From Rostrohypoxylon terebratum (lineage: Eukaryota > Ascomycota > Sordariomycetes > Xylariales > Hypoxylaceae), in contig MU385948.1 in NCBI GenBank assembly GCA_022497145.1, positions 1 through 64,000 of the forward strand: a stretch of DNA of 64,000 nucleotides, given 5' to 3'. Positions 45,586 to 57,494 of this stretch are shown here, one piece after another. Below the pieces are notes generated by a model. The model saw only the letters and a list, made by a program, of their open reading frames with translations. It was not told the origin of the DNA and searched no databases. Position 1 is the stretch's first letter; each line of letters opens with the position of its first letter. A program made the translations under genes and the position numbers.

Positions 45586-46030
45586 GCTGATAGGTACCTA
45601 GAATTATAGAATATTGGCGTAGACATGAGACGCATTTTGATTGAATTGGATATATTCGTATAATATGAGTCAAAGGTGTGATGACGATGTTTGGTAGATA
45701 GGTAATTGAGTCTTTCGAACTCCTTGAAAATTGGAATCCAATTAATAGCCCGTAATTTAGTACCTAGTACTTCGTAGGTACCTGTTAATACTCAATAGGT
45801 GCAAGTTTTTGGAAGTTTTTAGGTGCTATTAATACGTATTATTACTTTTGCAAATGCCAGCCCTGAAGGCCCACGGTACCTACCCCTCCTTGCAATCCTT
45901 ATCAGTTCCTTATCGAACCCGCTTTTAATAAATATTGTAAGTACTACGAAGTACTCCATCCAGAATATTTTTTCTTCTTTTCCTAATTCCAATTCCAGTT
46001 GCGATTACAAAATTTCCTCCGTTCAACACC
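45586..46030. other. Intergenic
   Basis: 445 bp with TACCTAGTACTTCGTAGG words near 45760-45785. No gene seen. Confidence 0.4.
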
Positions 46031-46729
46031 ATGCTCGTCCGGTCTCATTGCTTTACCCGTGCCTCATGGAATTTTCCCACTCACCTGGTTCAAAGATCGA
46101 ACAGCACCGTTCTACTTGACCAAACACGACTTTTCCACTCCAGCTCACCAAAACAGAGTAAAAAGTCAAATATCGAACGGGTAGATACAGTCGCGTATAT
46201 GATAGGACGCATTCGTACGTGGCTCGAAGAAAGCGATGAAGTTTACCAATTAGTAATGACAACCTTGGATAACACTAATACTCGTAGAGTATTGCACGCC
46301 AATCCGAAAAAAGATTCAACATTCCCCCTGAAGAGACGCATTGCCAATATCCAAAAACTTACAGTTGATATAAAACCATTAATCATTGAAGTAATTGAAT
46401 TCAAAGTCAACCGCATTGTAGGCAAGATACGACCCAAGCCGCAAGATGAGCTCCAAGACCCATGGCTGCAGGAGAAATCTATCGAAAGATGGAAGATAAT
46501 GATCAGCAAGAGCAAAGCAGCACATGCCCCATACATCCCAAACTCCGTGACGTCAACACAATATAACATGGAAATACTTAAGGCCAATGAGCTACATCGA
46601 CATATAGCACTATTGTTGGAAAGTCAAAGGCTGAGACTAGAGGCTATGTTGCGCAGAACAGCTAGCTATTGCAACTACGTAAGCTATTCAATGGATATAC
46701 TTTTATGCTTGATCAAGAGTACAAAATAA
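46031..46729 (+). CDS. Hypothetical protein with mitochondrial-type leader
   Basis: An intronless frame of 232 codons. Residues 1-45 are rich in Arg, Ser and hydrophobic residues, lack acids except one Asp, and contain RLFHSSSPK, a pattern like fungal mitochondrial presequences. The rest is largely helical and basic (IGRIRTWLEESDEVYQLVM, KLTVDIKPLIIEVIEFKVNR, HRHIALLLESQRLRLEAML), with no domain I recognise. Codon use and helical periodicity suggest a real gene, but with no family match it could be lineage-specific. It sits about 1.5 kb upstream of the atp1 gene, in the same direction. Confidence 0.5.
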   Translation: MLVRSHCFTRASWNFPTHLVQRSNSTVLLDQTRLFHSSSPKQSKKSNIERVDTVAYMIGRIRTWLEESDEVYQLVMTTLDNTNTRRVLHANPKKDSTFPLKRRIANIQKLTVDIKPLIIEVIEFKVNRIVGKIRPKPQDELQDPWLQEKSIERWKIMISKSKAAHAPYIPNSVTSTQYNMEILKANELHRHIALLLESQRLRLEAMLRRTASYCNYVSYSMDILLCLIKSTK

Positions 46730-48274
46730 CTTATATGTGATACTATAGACTAGATTAAATCTATCGAGGATGTATCCGAAGTCCATATACAATCCTCGTC
46801 GAATGACCACCCTAGAGAGCACCGATGATTACGCTCATCCGCGAATATTTGACGCCTCTTTTTAAACCCTCAGGATCAAAGGCGCCTATGTAACACGAAT
46901 ATAAGCAAACTCGCCTATCTGCCTCCGATATCTACCACCTCGCGGTCTCTCGGCAGCAAGAGAGTTCGTAGGTCGACGTAATATCTGGTCTACCATTCTG
47001 TCTTCCCTAGTTATATTATATTTCTGGGTTGACATATGAGGGAGCCTCTTACATCTCAACAAACCTGAGTCCGCGATTTGCGCTTTGGGAAGAGCTATAC
47101 TTGATTATTGCTCGATTGGTATAGATCAAAACGAGAAACGACGAATAAACTCATATGATTCTCTGTTCCAGTGAACAGCTGTTGGTTTTTTCGTCGGAAC
47201 CTACCGGGTATCCCAGGGAAAGACAGAAATGTCTTCGATATGATGCGGCAACAGAGATCAGTACGATAAAACTTTTCGTATCACACTTTCTGTATAGGCA
47301 TCTCACAAGATTTATGTCGATTATGCCGGTTCTCATGAAGTTGGTACGGAGGTCCATGCGGAAGTCGTCATTCCCGAGATCTGATGAAAAGTGGAGATTC
47401 GGTATGAGCTTATTTTATGTATGTGAGATGTGTCGGCGAATGTCGGAGGCGCGGCTCTAATAAGTCTAGGGCATAAAAATCCAGCATGAGATTCTCAAAA
47501 TTCATGAGCGACCTTCACCTTGATTTGAAAACCAAGTGATATCTATTAGGGGATGTTCTCTCATTCTCGAAGTGCCGAGTCAAAGTTATATATTATACGT
47601 TATGTCAATCTGTTGATTTAATTGATAGGCATTAATATTGAAATGGATAGGGACCTTCTTTTTTCTATTTTTATGACGTTGAAATATCTCCTAACTCTAT
47701 GAGGCTCAAGTTGCATCCAAGAAGTTAGTACTAAGCAGGATTTAGCTAGTTGGCAGTTGAATGTTGTTATTAAAGTATGATGAGAGTTAGTGCCGAATTT
47801 AAAAGTTTAGTTAATATTTTTTTATATTAAGAATAACATCTAAGGTTCCAAGGTCGGGTTTATGATAATTTGTAAGTGTTGAAAATAATATACCTGTAGC
47901 TAAAAGTATGAGCTGTGGGTTGAATAATGATGTTCTGTTGAGAGAATTAATTGTGTCCGCCGTGTCCAAGTCCAAGGTTGAACGGAAAAAAAAGCGTCAA
48001 CCAGACCGATTTGATCTTGGTCTTGTCGGGGTTAGCTTACTTACTAGGTAGTAGGTACCTACCTAGTAGTACCTAGCGCACCTGGTCCGTGCACGTTTTT
48101 CCTTCTTCCCCTTCGTTTTCCGGGCGCCTCAGCACTCCTCTCGAAAAAGTCTCCATTTTGCAAACCACATCAAAATACCCAATCCTCCTCCTCAATCTCC
48201 TCTCCTCTCAATTGCAATTTACTTGCAATTGATTTTCCTTTTATCCCAGGAGGATTACAAATCCCTCTCTAATA
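46730..48274. other. Intergenic and atp1 promoter region
   Basis: About 1.5 kb, strongly AT-rich between 47500 and 47950. A 101-codon frame at 47155 has no support. A palindromic TACTAGGTAGTAGG/CCTACCTAGTA element lies at 48042-48070. The last 150 bases are pyrimidine-rich, as in leaders of highly expressed fungal genes. Confidence 0.5.
48042..48070. repeat. Palindromic TAGGTA/TACCTA element
   Basis: Imperfect palindrome centred on TAGGTACCTA, about 205 bp upstream of the atp1 start. It is one of many related words in the intergenic DNA of this window. Confidence 0.6.
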
Positions 48275-51110
48275 ATGTTCCGTAACGCCCTCCGACAGTC
48301 CACGCGCGCCGTGAGCGCAATTTCTGCCTCGGGCAGAGTCGCTGCGGTACGTTTTTAACCTGGATAGTCCGACCTCATCTCAATTTCATCCGCGAGTGTG
48401 TGCGATCGATATCAGAGCAATTTACATGCACTTACAAAGCTCAATTGAAGCTTTTTATGTTGTTTTGAGAATTATCGAGCAGTTTGCAGAGCTTGCAGAG
48501 CTTGTTGAGCTCTCTACGTAAAGCTGCGGCTACTTGGTCATTTACCGTTGATAATTTCGGACTATCGGCTAACTGGGGTATTTTTTTCTTAGACACGAAA
48601 TGCCGCACCCGCCGTCTTCAACGTACAGGCCCGATCCTATGCCGAAGCGAAAGCCTCTCCCACCGAGGTCTCTTCTATCCTCGAGCAGAGAATTCGTGGT
48701 GTATCGGAGGAGTCCAGCTTAGCTGAGACTGGCCGTGTTCTTTCCGTCGGGTATGTGGAGCCAAGAAAGCGAGATTTTTTCGACGTGCTGCGATATCTTC
48801 CTACGGCACAATACAGCACAATTTGTGGTTGCGAACACCAACAATTCCTAAAAATTTCATGATCGCCACCACAATATTATTCATGCGTTGCATTTATGAG
48901 CAATTGGGCCGGATTTACTAATTCTGGGTTTATAGTGATGGTATCGCGCGTGTGCACGGTATGGCCAACGTCCAGGCCGAAGAGCTCGTCGAGTAGGTAT
49001 ATGGTAATTAGGAGCCGCAATGTACGTCGTTAACCATATCATAGGTTCGCTTCCGGTGTGAAGGGAATGTGCATGAACTTGGAAGCCGGACAGGTCGGTG
49101 TTGTGCTTTTCGGTTCTGACCGTTTGGTCAAGGAAGGCGAGACCGTCAAGCGTACCGGAGAAATTGTGGGTTTAGTCCTATTCTGGTATTCGACCTTGAA
49201 GCGAACGGCGCCGCTGACTACTATCAGGTCGATGTTCCTGTCGGCATTGAACTACTCGGCCGTGTCGTTGACGGTCTAGGTAACCCCATCGATGGCAAGG
49301 GCCCTCTCAACACTAAGGAGAAGCGCCGAGCTCAGCTCAAGGCTCCTGGTATCTTGCCCCGACGATCCGTCAACCAGCCCGTGCAGACCGGTCTCAAGTC
49401 CGTCGATGCTATGGTTCCCATTGGTCGTGGACAGCGTGAATTGATCATCGGTGACCGTCAAACCGGAAAGACTGCCGTTGCCCTTGATGCCATCCTTAAC
49501 CAGAAGCGATGGAACAACACCAACGACGAGACCAAGAAGCTTTACTGTATCTACGTCGCCGTCGGCCAGAAGCGATCTACCGTTGCCCAGCTCGTCAAGA
49601 CTCTCGAGGAGAACGATGCCATGAAATACAGTGTCGTAGTAGCCGCGACAGGTTAGTTTTACCATACTGATGACCTTACCGCAATAGCAACTCAGCTAGT
49701 ACGGGAACAACCGCTGACAAATAATTGGTTTGTAGCATCCGAAGCCGCGCCTTTGCAATACATTGCTCCTTTCACCGGTAAGTTTATGATTTCTGCTTGT
49801 TTCTATTTTTTGTCCCTTTTGTGCGTTGACTTCAGTCGACTTCACGATATCTTCGATGTTTCCCCTCATTCATACTCCCCCCCAATAAGGTAGCCATAAT
49901 GGGCGGCATATGGACCGAGTCCCTGCAGCTGGTGCACACTCGGCAGCATACAATAACACTAAATTACCCCTTTTTTGCTTGTTAATTTTAATCTCGAATA
50001 ATTTACTAACTACCAATCAAGGCTCCAGTATCGGTGAATGGTTCCGTGACAATGGCAAGCACTCTCTCGTCATCTTCGACGACTTGTCCAAGCAAGCCGT
50101 TGCTTACCGTCAGATGAGTCTGCTGTTGCGTCGTCCTCCCGGTGAGTTTACTTATTCTACTCTCTGTGCCGTTGTATTTAGACTAACCATCTCACAGGGT
50201 ATGTAACCTCGAGATCTCCTTTTCAACCCTTTTGGGTTTTTTTCCAGGGCAAGAGCCTTGCATTAGTCACCCCTAAACTCCCAGAAATCTTTGGAAATGC
50301 ATTTTGCTAACTTATTTTACTTGTTTTGAACAGACGAGAGGCTTACCCGTGAGTAACCCCCTTCTCCTGAATTCGAAGCAATTGCTGATTTTTGGTATAG
50401 TGGTGACGTTTTCTACCTGCACTCTCGACTCTTGGAGCGTGCTGCGAAGATGAACGACAAGCACGGAGGTGGTTCCATGACTGCTCTTCCAGTTATCGAG
50501 ACCCAGGGTGGTGATGTGTCTGCTTACATTCCTACCAACGTTATCTCTATCACAGACGGTCAAATCTTCTTGGAGGCTGAACTGTTCTACAAGGGTATCC
50601 GACCTGCCATCAACGTCGGTCTGTCCGTGTCACGTGTCGGTTCCGCTGCTCAGCTTAAGGCCATGAAGCAAGTCGCTGGTTCGCTCAAGCTCTTCTTGGC
50701 CCAGTACCGTGAGGTCGCTGCCTTCGCTCAGTTCGGTTCTGATTTGGACGCTGCCACCAAGCAAACCCTCAACCGTGGTGAACGTGTAAGTACTTATATG
50801 TCGGTTTTTTGATGGATCATCAATAGGCTAACTGGAATATCTACAGTTGACCGAGCTTCTCAAGCAAAAGCAATACTCTCCTATGGCCGTCAATGAGATG
50901 GTTCCTCTAATCTTTGCTGGTGTCAACGGTTACCTTGACCAAGTCCCCGTCAACAAGGTTCTCCAATGGGAGTCTGACTTCCTAGCTCACCTGAAGACGA
51001 ACGAAGCCGACGTGCTCGCGACCATTGACAAGGAGGGTGCGCTTAGCAAGGAACTCGAGCAAAGATTACGGGATATTGTTTCCACTTTCACCAAGAGCTT
51101 CATCTCCTAA
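48275..51110 (+). CDS. atp1: Mitochondrial F1-ATP synthase subunit alpha
   Basis: Exons 48275-48346, 48593-48750, 48936-48992, 49045-49165, 49228-49651, 49736-49777, 50022-50141, 50198 (one base), 50334-50348, 50401-50785 and 50847-51110 give 552 residues, within one or two of fungal ATP1 as I recall it. The first 40 or so residues are a mitochondrial presequence (FRNALRQSTRAVSAISASGR). Then come GVSEESSLAETGRVLSVGDG, the P-loop [49 protein letters not shown] and PTNVISITDGQIFLEAELF. The subunit is the non-catalytic nucleotide-binding partner of beta in the F1 head. The single-base exon is required to read [10 protein letters not shown] in frame; see findings. Intron density is very high, and exon 9 is only 15 nt. 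Confidence 0.97.
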
Positions 51111-51744
51111 ACGCATCGTAAAGGGCATTAAACGGAGGGAAATGTTTATACCTTAAGGGCCTATGATGATGGATGATATCGTTTAGAGAGGTATGTGTCG
51201 GGTAGGGTGCTGAATAGTGAGGGGAACGATGGGTTAGAGAGGAATCGCTCCAATTCCGACCCTTGTAAAATAGAGCCAAAAACTCAAGAGCACTCGATTC
51301 TTTTTGTCCAATATTGTGCAGCAGCCGTGTCGTAATTTCCATTCCCATGTCGGTATTTTGTTTCCGGGTAACGTTGGGCAGGTTAAGAAGTTACCCATAT
51401 ACCTCCCTCGTAAAAGCTACCTGGCAAGTTATATTATTGGTTGTATATGTTGATGACATCATATTAATATCATTGTGTGGTTTGCTCGTTAACACAACAT
51501 TTTCTCCAACTTGCCTACGATTGCTCTTAAACTTAATACCTGTAAACTTGATGTCTGTTCTAAGCTTCCCAAGAATTTCACCAATACTCGACATTTGCTA
51601 TAGTTAGGAATTCCTATTGTTGCTGTACTAATTGTCATAGCTTCATCCCACTCCGATCCCTCGTTTTCGTTACCCCGCGACCCGACCGGGGTCTCGCACG
51701 ATCCCACTTCATCGAGCTTCTTTTTTTTCAAAGAGTGAGAAAAT
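51111..51744. other. Intergenic with a possible retrotransposon scrap
   Basis: 634 bp between atp1 and the NAD(P)HX dehydratase gene. It contains the YVDD-like sequence at 51428-51472, listed separately. Confidence 0.4.
51428..51472 (+). mobile_element. Possible relic of copia-type reverse transcriptase (YVDD box)
   Basis: Fifteen codons read VILLVVYVDDIILIS, very like the catalytic YVDD box of Ty1/copia reverse transcriptase. Flanking sequence in the same or neighbouring frames does not continue the domain convincingly, so this is at best a short relic and may be chance. Confidence 0.25.
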
Positions 51745-53081
51745 ATGAGCTCCGACGCCACCAACATGTTGTCGCCGACTACGAGAGGGGTGTTGGGCAA
51801 GGTCCGGCAAATGGTACCGCCAATGCTGGAGAAGTTCCATAAAGGTGCAATTGCCCTTTCTCTCTAGATTGGGTGTAGGGGAAGATGTTACTAGGAGCTT
51901 TACTTTACCTAGAGCTTCAATGGAGAGATGAGAAGCTAATTGAATGCATCCATTTGTAGGTCAATTGGGCCGCGTAGCTGTTATCGGTGGTTCTCAGGAT
52001 TACACAGGCGCGCCCTACTTTTCGGCTATGGCAAGTGCGCGGTTGGGGTGCGATATGGTACGTGAAGCTTCATCCCGAGCTTTCCGTTCTACCTCTACTC
52101 CACCTACCTAGTTGATCGAGATATTTATGTTACGAACTATGAGGTACGAATCAACAGCAGCGCTGACAAAAGTCCTACTTATAGTCGCATGTAATTTGCA
52201 CACCCGCCGCTGCCGCCGTTATTAAAACCTACAGCCCAAACTTGATGGTCCATCCTCTGATGCGACAGTCATCTCCCTCTCACCACTCCGATCCCCCCTC
52301 TCCCGACTCGGATCCGACACATATATCGGGGCAGATAATCGACCTGTTACCGCGCCTGCATGTTTTGGTCGTGGGACCTGGGCTCGGTCGAGATCCGCTG
52401 ATGCAGGAGACCTGCGCCCGGGTCCTAGCTGCCGCGCGTGAACGCAAGATGCCTGTGGTCCTAGACGCGGACGCACTTGCCCTTGTTACCAAGACGCCAG
52501 AACTAATTCACGGCTGGAGGGAAGTCGTGCTCACGCCGAACGTGGTAGAGTTTGGGAGGTTGTGGAAGGGCCTCAAGGACAATCCGGATGAGGCTGGCAC
52601 AGGTGCGGATACGCCTGAGAGAGTTGAAGCTCTGTCGCGGATGCTGGGTGGCGTGACGATCGTGCAGAAGGGCGCGAAAGACTTGATATCAAATGGTGAC
52701 ACAACGCTAACGGTGGATGTGACGGGCGGGCTAAAGAGGAGCGGAGGTCAGGGCGACACCCTGACGGGAAGTATCGCGACGATGTTAGCGTGGCGCAAGG
52801 CCTACCTAGACAAGATTTGGGACCACGACAGCAATCTCGGCGAAGAGGAGACCCTGGGTTTGGCAGCTTTTGGAGGCGCGGCCATTACGAGGGTAAGTTC
52901 CACGGGAAAAACAACTCGGAAACGTAAGGGACGCACATGCTGAGCTAATTTGTGACTATAGGAGTGCTCGCGCCTCGCCTTCGAGAAAAAGGGAAGGAGC
53001 CTACAGGCTAGCGACCTTACAGATGAGGTCCATACCGCGTTTTTGAACTTAATCGGTGAGGTAGTCGAGAAGCAAGGGTAG
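51745..53081 (+). CDS. ATP-dependent NAD(P)H-hydrate dehydratase
   Basis: Exons 51745-51844, 51960-52057, 52185-52892 and 52962-53081 encode 341 residues. The carbohydrate-kinase-like YjeF C-terminal (NAXD) domain is complete: GQLGRVAVIGGSQDYTGAPY, SHVICTPAAAAVIKTYSPNL, VLVVGPGLGRDP, PVVLDADAL, VLTPNVVEF, QKGAKDLISNGD and the signature RSGGQGDTLTGSIATML with its catalytic Asp. The enzyme uses ATP to dehydrate the S form of damaged NAD(P)H hydrate back to NAD(P)H. The epimerase half (YjeF N) is absent, as is usual in fungi, where it is a separate gene. It follows atp1 in the same direction at 634 bp. Confidence 0.94.
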
Positions 53082-55509
53082 GCGCTAGCTGCGACTTTTT
53101 GCGATATATCATAAATACCTATTGACGATCTACAGCTAGAACGAAGGAAATAGCGACCCACCCAAGGTTATGACAAAAAACATCATGGATGAAATGAATA
53201 GGCTCATAGATATTCATTCGCATATCCGTCATTACCTATTGTTTGCCTACTTACGCATATTCTTTCTGACCGGTATGATGTTACGAGCTCATTTTAACGA
53301 GGCGCACGAAAGATGGACGTGTACGTACAAAAGAGATTCTTCAGCTGAAAAATCAATCACTACTACATACCTACATGCGACCGTGAGCTCGATAGTAACC
53401 CCGTCCCATCCGCCCATGTAGATCCGAGTCGTACACGCTGGAGAATGTCGTGTAATCGCACATGCATCACAGCTGATTGTTAACGAAAGCGTTCGTAAAA
53501 CGGCGTTGCAGCATTCTACAATACGCGAGAGTGAGACGAGAAAACTACCTACGGATGCTTAATCTAAGTTGGAAATAGCGGCGAAATACCTGCATAGACA
53601 TGGCGTATACTGTTACCTAAGACTTAAGTAGGGAGCTCTGTCCTCTTCCTTATGGAGTTGTGTTTCCCTGAGCAATTGTTCTTATTATTGTGGCTCGCCT
53701 TCGCTGCCCGTAGCACCAGATTCAGAAGGTTGAGTCGAGCGATGTCGACCCATACCGTGTAATACAGACTGCTGTGCTTGTGTATTGTTGCGACGACTTC
53801 AAGTTTCGGAGATTGGTTGATCTCCACACGTTCCTGTCGTGAGTTAAGAAAACAACCCTATTCGGAGGAATTTCTACAAGTGGTGTGTTCTAGCTCAGGC
53901 TCGACGGACGTCGCCCAAGGTTGGTGAATGGTTCTCTAGAGTAGGTTTCACCAAAAGATTGACCCCTTTCAAGGTTACGTGACCCGAGCTGTCCGATAGA
54001 ATCTAAGCTGTGGCAATTCGGATCTTGAGAAGTATACGCAATGTGCTATTGGGAATATCTGCAGATGGGGGTTCGACAATGAGCCGATCCCAAGCCTAAA
54101 GGAGGGTTATCCTTGATCAAGGCTAGAATGGTGCCCCCCAATCAACGTCAAGACTCGAGAATCTCGACATCACTGGCACGGTATATTGCATAGGTAGGCG
54201 GCGATAGCAACCGAACAGGGGCATGCCAAGGCTAGGTAGTGATCGTTCGGATCTGAACCTCTCGGGCGCAACCATAAAAGGGTTCGGCGGCTGGACCTTG
54301 TCGCTTCTATTCGCGACTCATTGGTCTTTAGAAAGCAGGCTGCCGTGCACCGAGACATATAACCCGGGGGCGTACGACGCGAGGAATATGTGGAAGCCTC
54401 TTACCCTCAAAGCTTGAAGCTATTGCCGCCACGATACATTAATAAAAGTGATCTCGGCACTAGTTGGCGCCGCCCTTCTCATAAGAGCCACTGAACAAGC
54501 TAATTAATTCATTTAGCTTCCTAAGAATCACGAGATCCCATTGGGGACAACTTAGCATACGTCAGAGCTATTTGACTTATATAGACCAGATGCTACCTAC
54601 TCATTGAATCAATGTGTCGAACACCCTGCCGTTCAACCTCGGTGCCGATGTCCGTAAAAGCCGATGGGCACGTAGCTACACACACATACGGCCAGATCTA
54701 TATGCTGGGAGGAGAGGATGGTGATCTAGAAGTTGTTGGTAGCAGGCCTCCGAACGCATGATGACGCATCACACCGAGGATGATATGCCAACTCTTACGG
54801 GTTAAACGGATCTGTTCCGAATAAGCAATCTCAGCAGTCCATGCAGCAATGTAAATCTTCTTAACAGATCGTGCGGCTAGACTCCATAGATAGCGAAGTT
54901 CATTCCCAAAGGGGCGGTGTTAGATTTTGCTATTTTGAACCTGCTTTAGTATATGCAGCTTGATGAAGAGTCTTAACGATGCCCGGGGGCGATTAGACAA
55001 TGGAATAGGCTCCTATAAAAGTTATAGCTGACATGTCATAATTATCAGCTCACATAGACTCAAAAAAGACCCGATCGATTGGGACCTATGTGTGCCAAGG
55101 CCAGATCTCGACAATCGTGAGGAGTGACGGGTAACCATCTATTGCAGATTTCCTCGCTGCCCAGTGGGCATTATAGGTAGGCATCGTATCCCGATAGGGT
55201 ACGGGAGAAGGAGGACCCTGGGGATGGCGCCTGTATGTTCCCGACGCAGGGCCCGGAGCTTAATTGCCCTTCCTATAGTTCTCGTCGTCTATGTGATTCG
55301 AACGGGGCATTATGCTGTTGAAAAGTACCTAGGCACAGCTTATCCGCTTTTGCACGCGCGGCATTTGGCAGCATATCAGGGTTTCCAGGGTCCTATTTTC
55401 TTTGCTTAAGCAAATGTATTTAGATGCCTTTCTATGTCTCTCGCCTTGAGGCCAATGGAAATTCGACTCTCGAACTCCGCAGCACAGCTGAAATAATAAA
55501 AGAACGACC

Positions 55510-55556
55510 AGAGAAAAAAAAAGAAAGAAAGAAAAAGAAAAAAAGAGGAGGGGGAT
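55510..55556. repeat. Polypurine (A-rich) tract
   Basis: About 47 bases made only of A and G (GAGAAAAA..GAAAGAAAG..GAGGAGGGGG) in the gene-poor region. Confidence 0.85.
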
Positions 55557-57460
55557 ATCCGATGGGTGTGGATCGAGAGAGAGACGTTTACGATACCTAT
55601 AAAGGAGGAAGTGGATCTCCATTATTGAGACAAGTAACTTAGGAGATAGGCATCTTTCTCCGAGGAGTACTAATGAGTTTTCCACAAGTCAATAAGCTTA
55701 TGACGCAAGGAATAGTGTATGGGAGGGAAAATAGTAGGATTTGTTGAAATAAATGTGTAATGCTGTCACTGGTAATTGTGATAATTCGGGGGACTTTCAA
55801 GGTTGAAGAGAGTAAAAGTTGATTTAGTTACAACCTCCCAGTGAGCTCCTAGTGAGGTCACGTCAACCAGGCACCGTTATTGCCCAGTGGTTATTGTCAT
55901 ATTGTCGGTTGCGCTAATACTGCGAATTCAGCTTAGCGGGTTTCACTGCCAAGATTGAACTTTGGGATTTCTTGCACTAGCCCAAATATAGAGTCTAGGT
56001 AGGTATACTTGTGTACCTTGTATTTGTCCTACTTCAACCCCACGCTTTAGAGAAACAATAATTTCTTCCACCTTCAATGTTGCTTTTACGCAGTAATACA
56101 CAGCCAGCGACATTGTAAGATCCCTTGCCCCCTTACGCCAACAAGACTACCGACCTTTCCATCCGATGCCTACCCCTAACTAATACCCCCTATACTATCG
56201 AGAGGGGGTGGTCTTTCTTTTTAAGTGGAATAACGGGAGCAGCCACGGCTTGTAGCACGCTACGACAAGCCGAGGCCCCAATGTTGCTAGCAATATTCAG
56301 TGAGGCTTTCTCGGCAGCCTACCGAGTTCATCGCCTTTCCTTTTTGAAATAAGGGAGAAGAGGCCAGTTAGCTTTTCAATTTACAAGATTCGTCATGTAT
56401 ATTGTGTCTTACACAACCCATAATGCTAACGTCGATTGTGGGGACAGCTAATGGCCTCTTTCAAAATAGTCGAGGTTGATGGAGTCGAAAGCGGTTGCGG
56501 CCGATCCAGACCCCAGAACTAGGACTCGAGTGTCATAACTACCGCATCTCACTTAGACTGATCCAAGTAGAGAGCGCTCTATTTTCAATAGATCTATTCT
56601 GTCCCGAAGACAAGCTACATTGGCAGCTGATAGCCAGGTACTGTGCATAAGCGCATCCATCGTACATGCATGATGTATGAGAAGGATATCAGATCTCGAG
56701 AGATACGAGTGCTCAAGTGCGTTCAAGTGCTTACACCAAGTACGAGAGGTACAAGACTGTTGTGCGAAGAGCACACGGAGCACACGGAGCACTTGGGCGC
56801 TCAAAGTGTTCGGGTCTTATCCGTTTCTTCAAGGTTCCCCTCTCATCACATACATCCATGATGTATTTTCCGATTTGTTCTCAGAAAGGGAGACGGTCTC
56901 GAATTGAGTATATCACCGTGCTTGGTTGTGATTGCCCTCTCTAAGAATGTACCTCGGTATCTACTTTCATCTGAACCTTCAGGAACATTGAAGTTGGTGA
57001 AAGCAAGAGCGGATGGTTTGGGGTGGCAGTGGTAGTGGTAGTGGCAGGTAATGACTAAAGTGTTTTTTGCTGGAAGGACCAGACTAGAGACCCAGCCAAC
57101 CAGCCAACCAGCCCACATTCCTAAATTGGTGCTATACCAGCCATTTTGACCAATGGAGATGGGCTGCGACTACCTACTGTATTTTCAGTGTTGATAGCCC
57201 TAGCACTTCGAAGGGACCTCCGGGGCTACAGTGAGGTGGAGTGTGGGTATTAAACCAATTAGCCCCAAATCCCAGGGCTCTCTCTCATCCCTCCTTCATC
57301 ATCACCCTACCTAACCCGAAATTTAAAACTTCAGATGAACTGAGACTTGAGGGCCTGTTTCCTACATCATTTGCCACCGAGGAGCTACCTAGCAGCTAGA
57401 TGGCTAGGTGACTCGATTGCTCGCCCAAACTAACATGACGCACAACATCACACACACAAC

Positions 57461-57494
57461 ACGACGCCGACGCCGCCGCCGCTGCTGCTGCTGT
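57461..57494. repeat. Triplet repeat run (CGA/CGC then CTG)
   Basis: Imperfect (CGACGC)n, (CGC)n and (GCT)n triplets in succession, in what is probably the upstream leader of the 58415 gene. Confidence 0.8.

Noticed and set aside
47155..47460. 101-codon open frame upstream of atp1
   Set aside because: No family character; mirrored by an antisense frame; lies in AT-rich flanking DNA.
55164..55409. 81-codon open frame in the gene-poor region
   Set aside because: No recognisable domain or splice context; chance frame.
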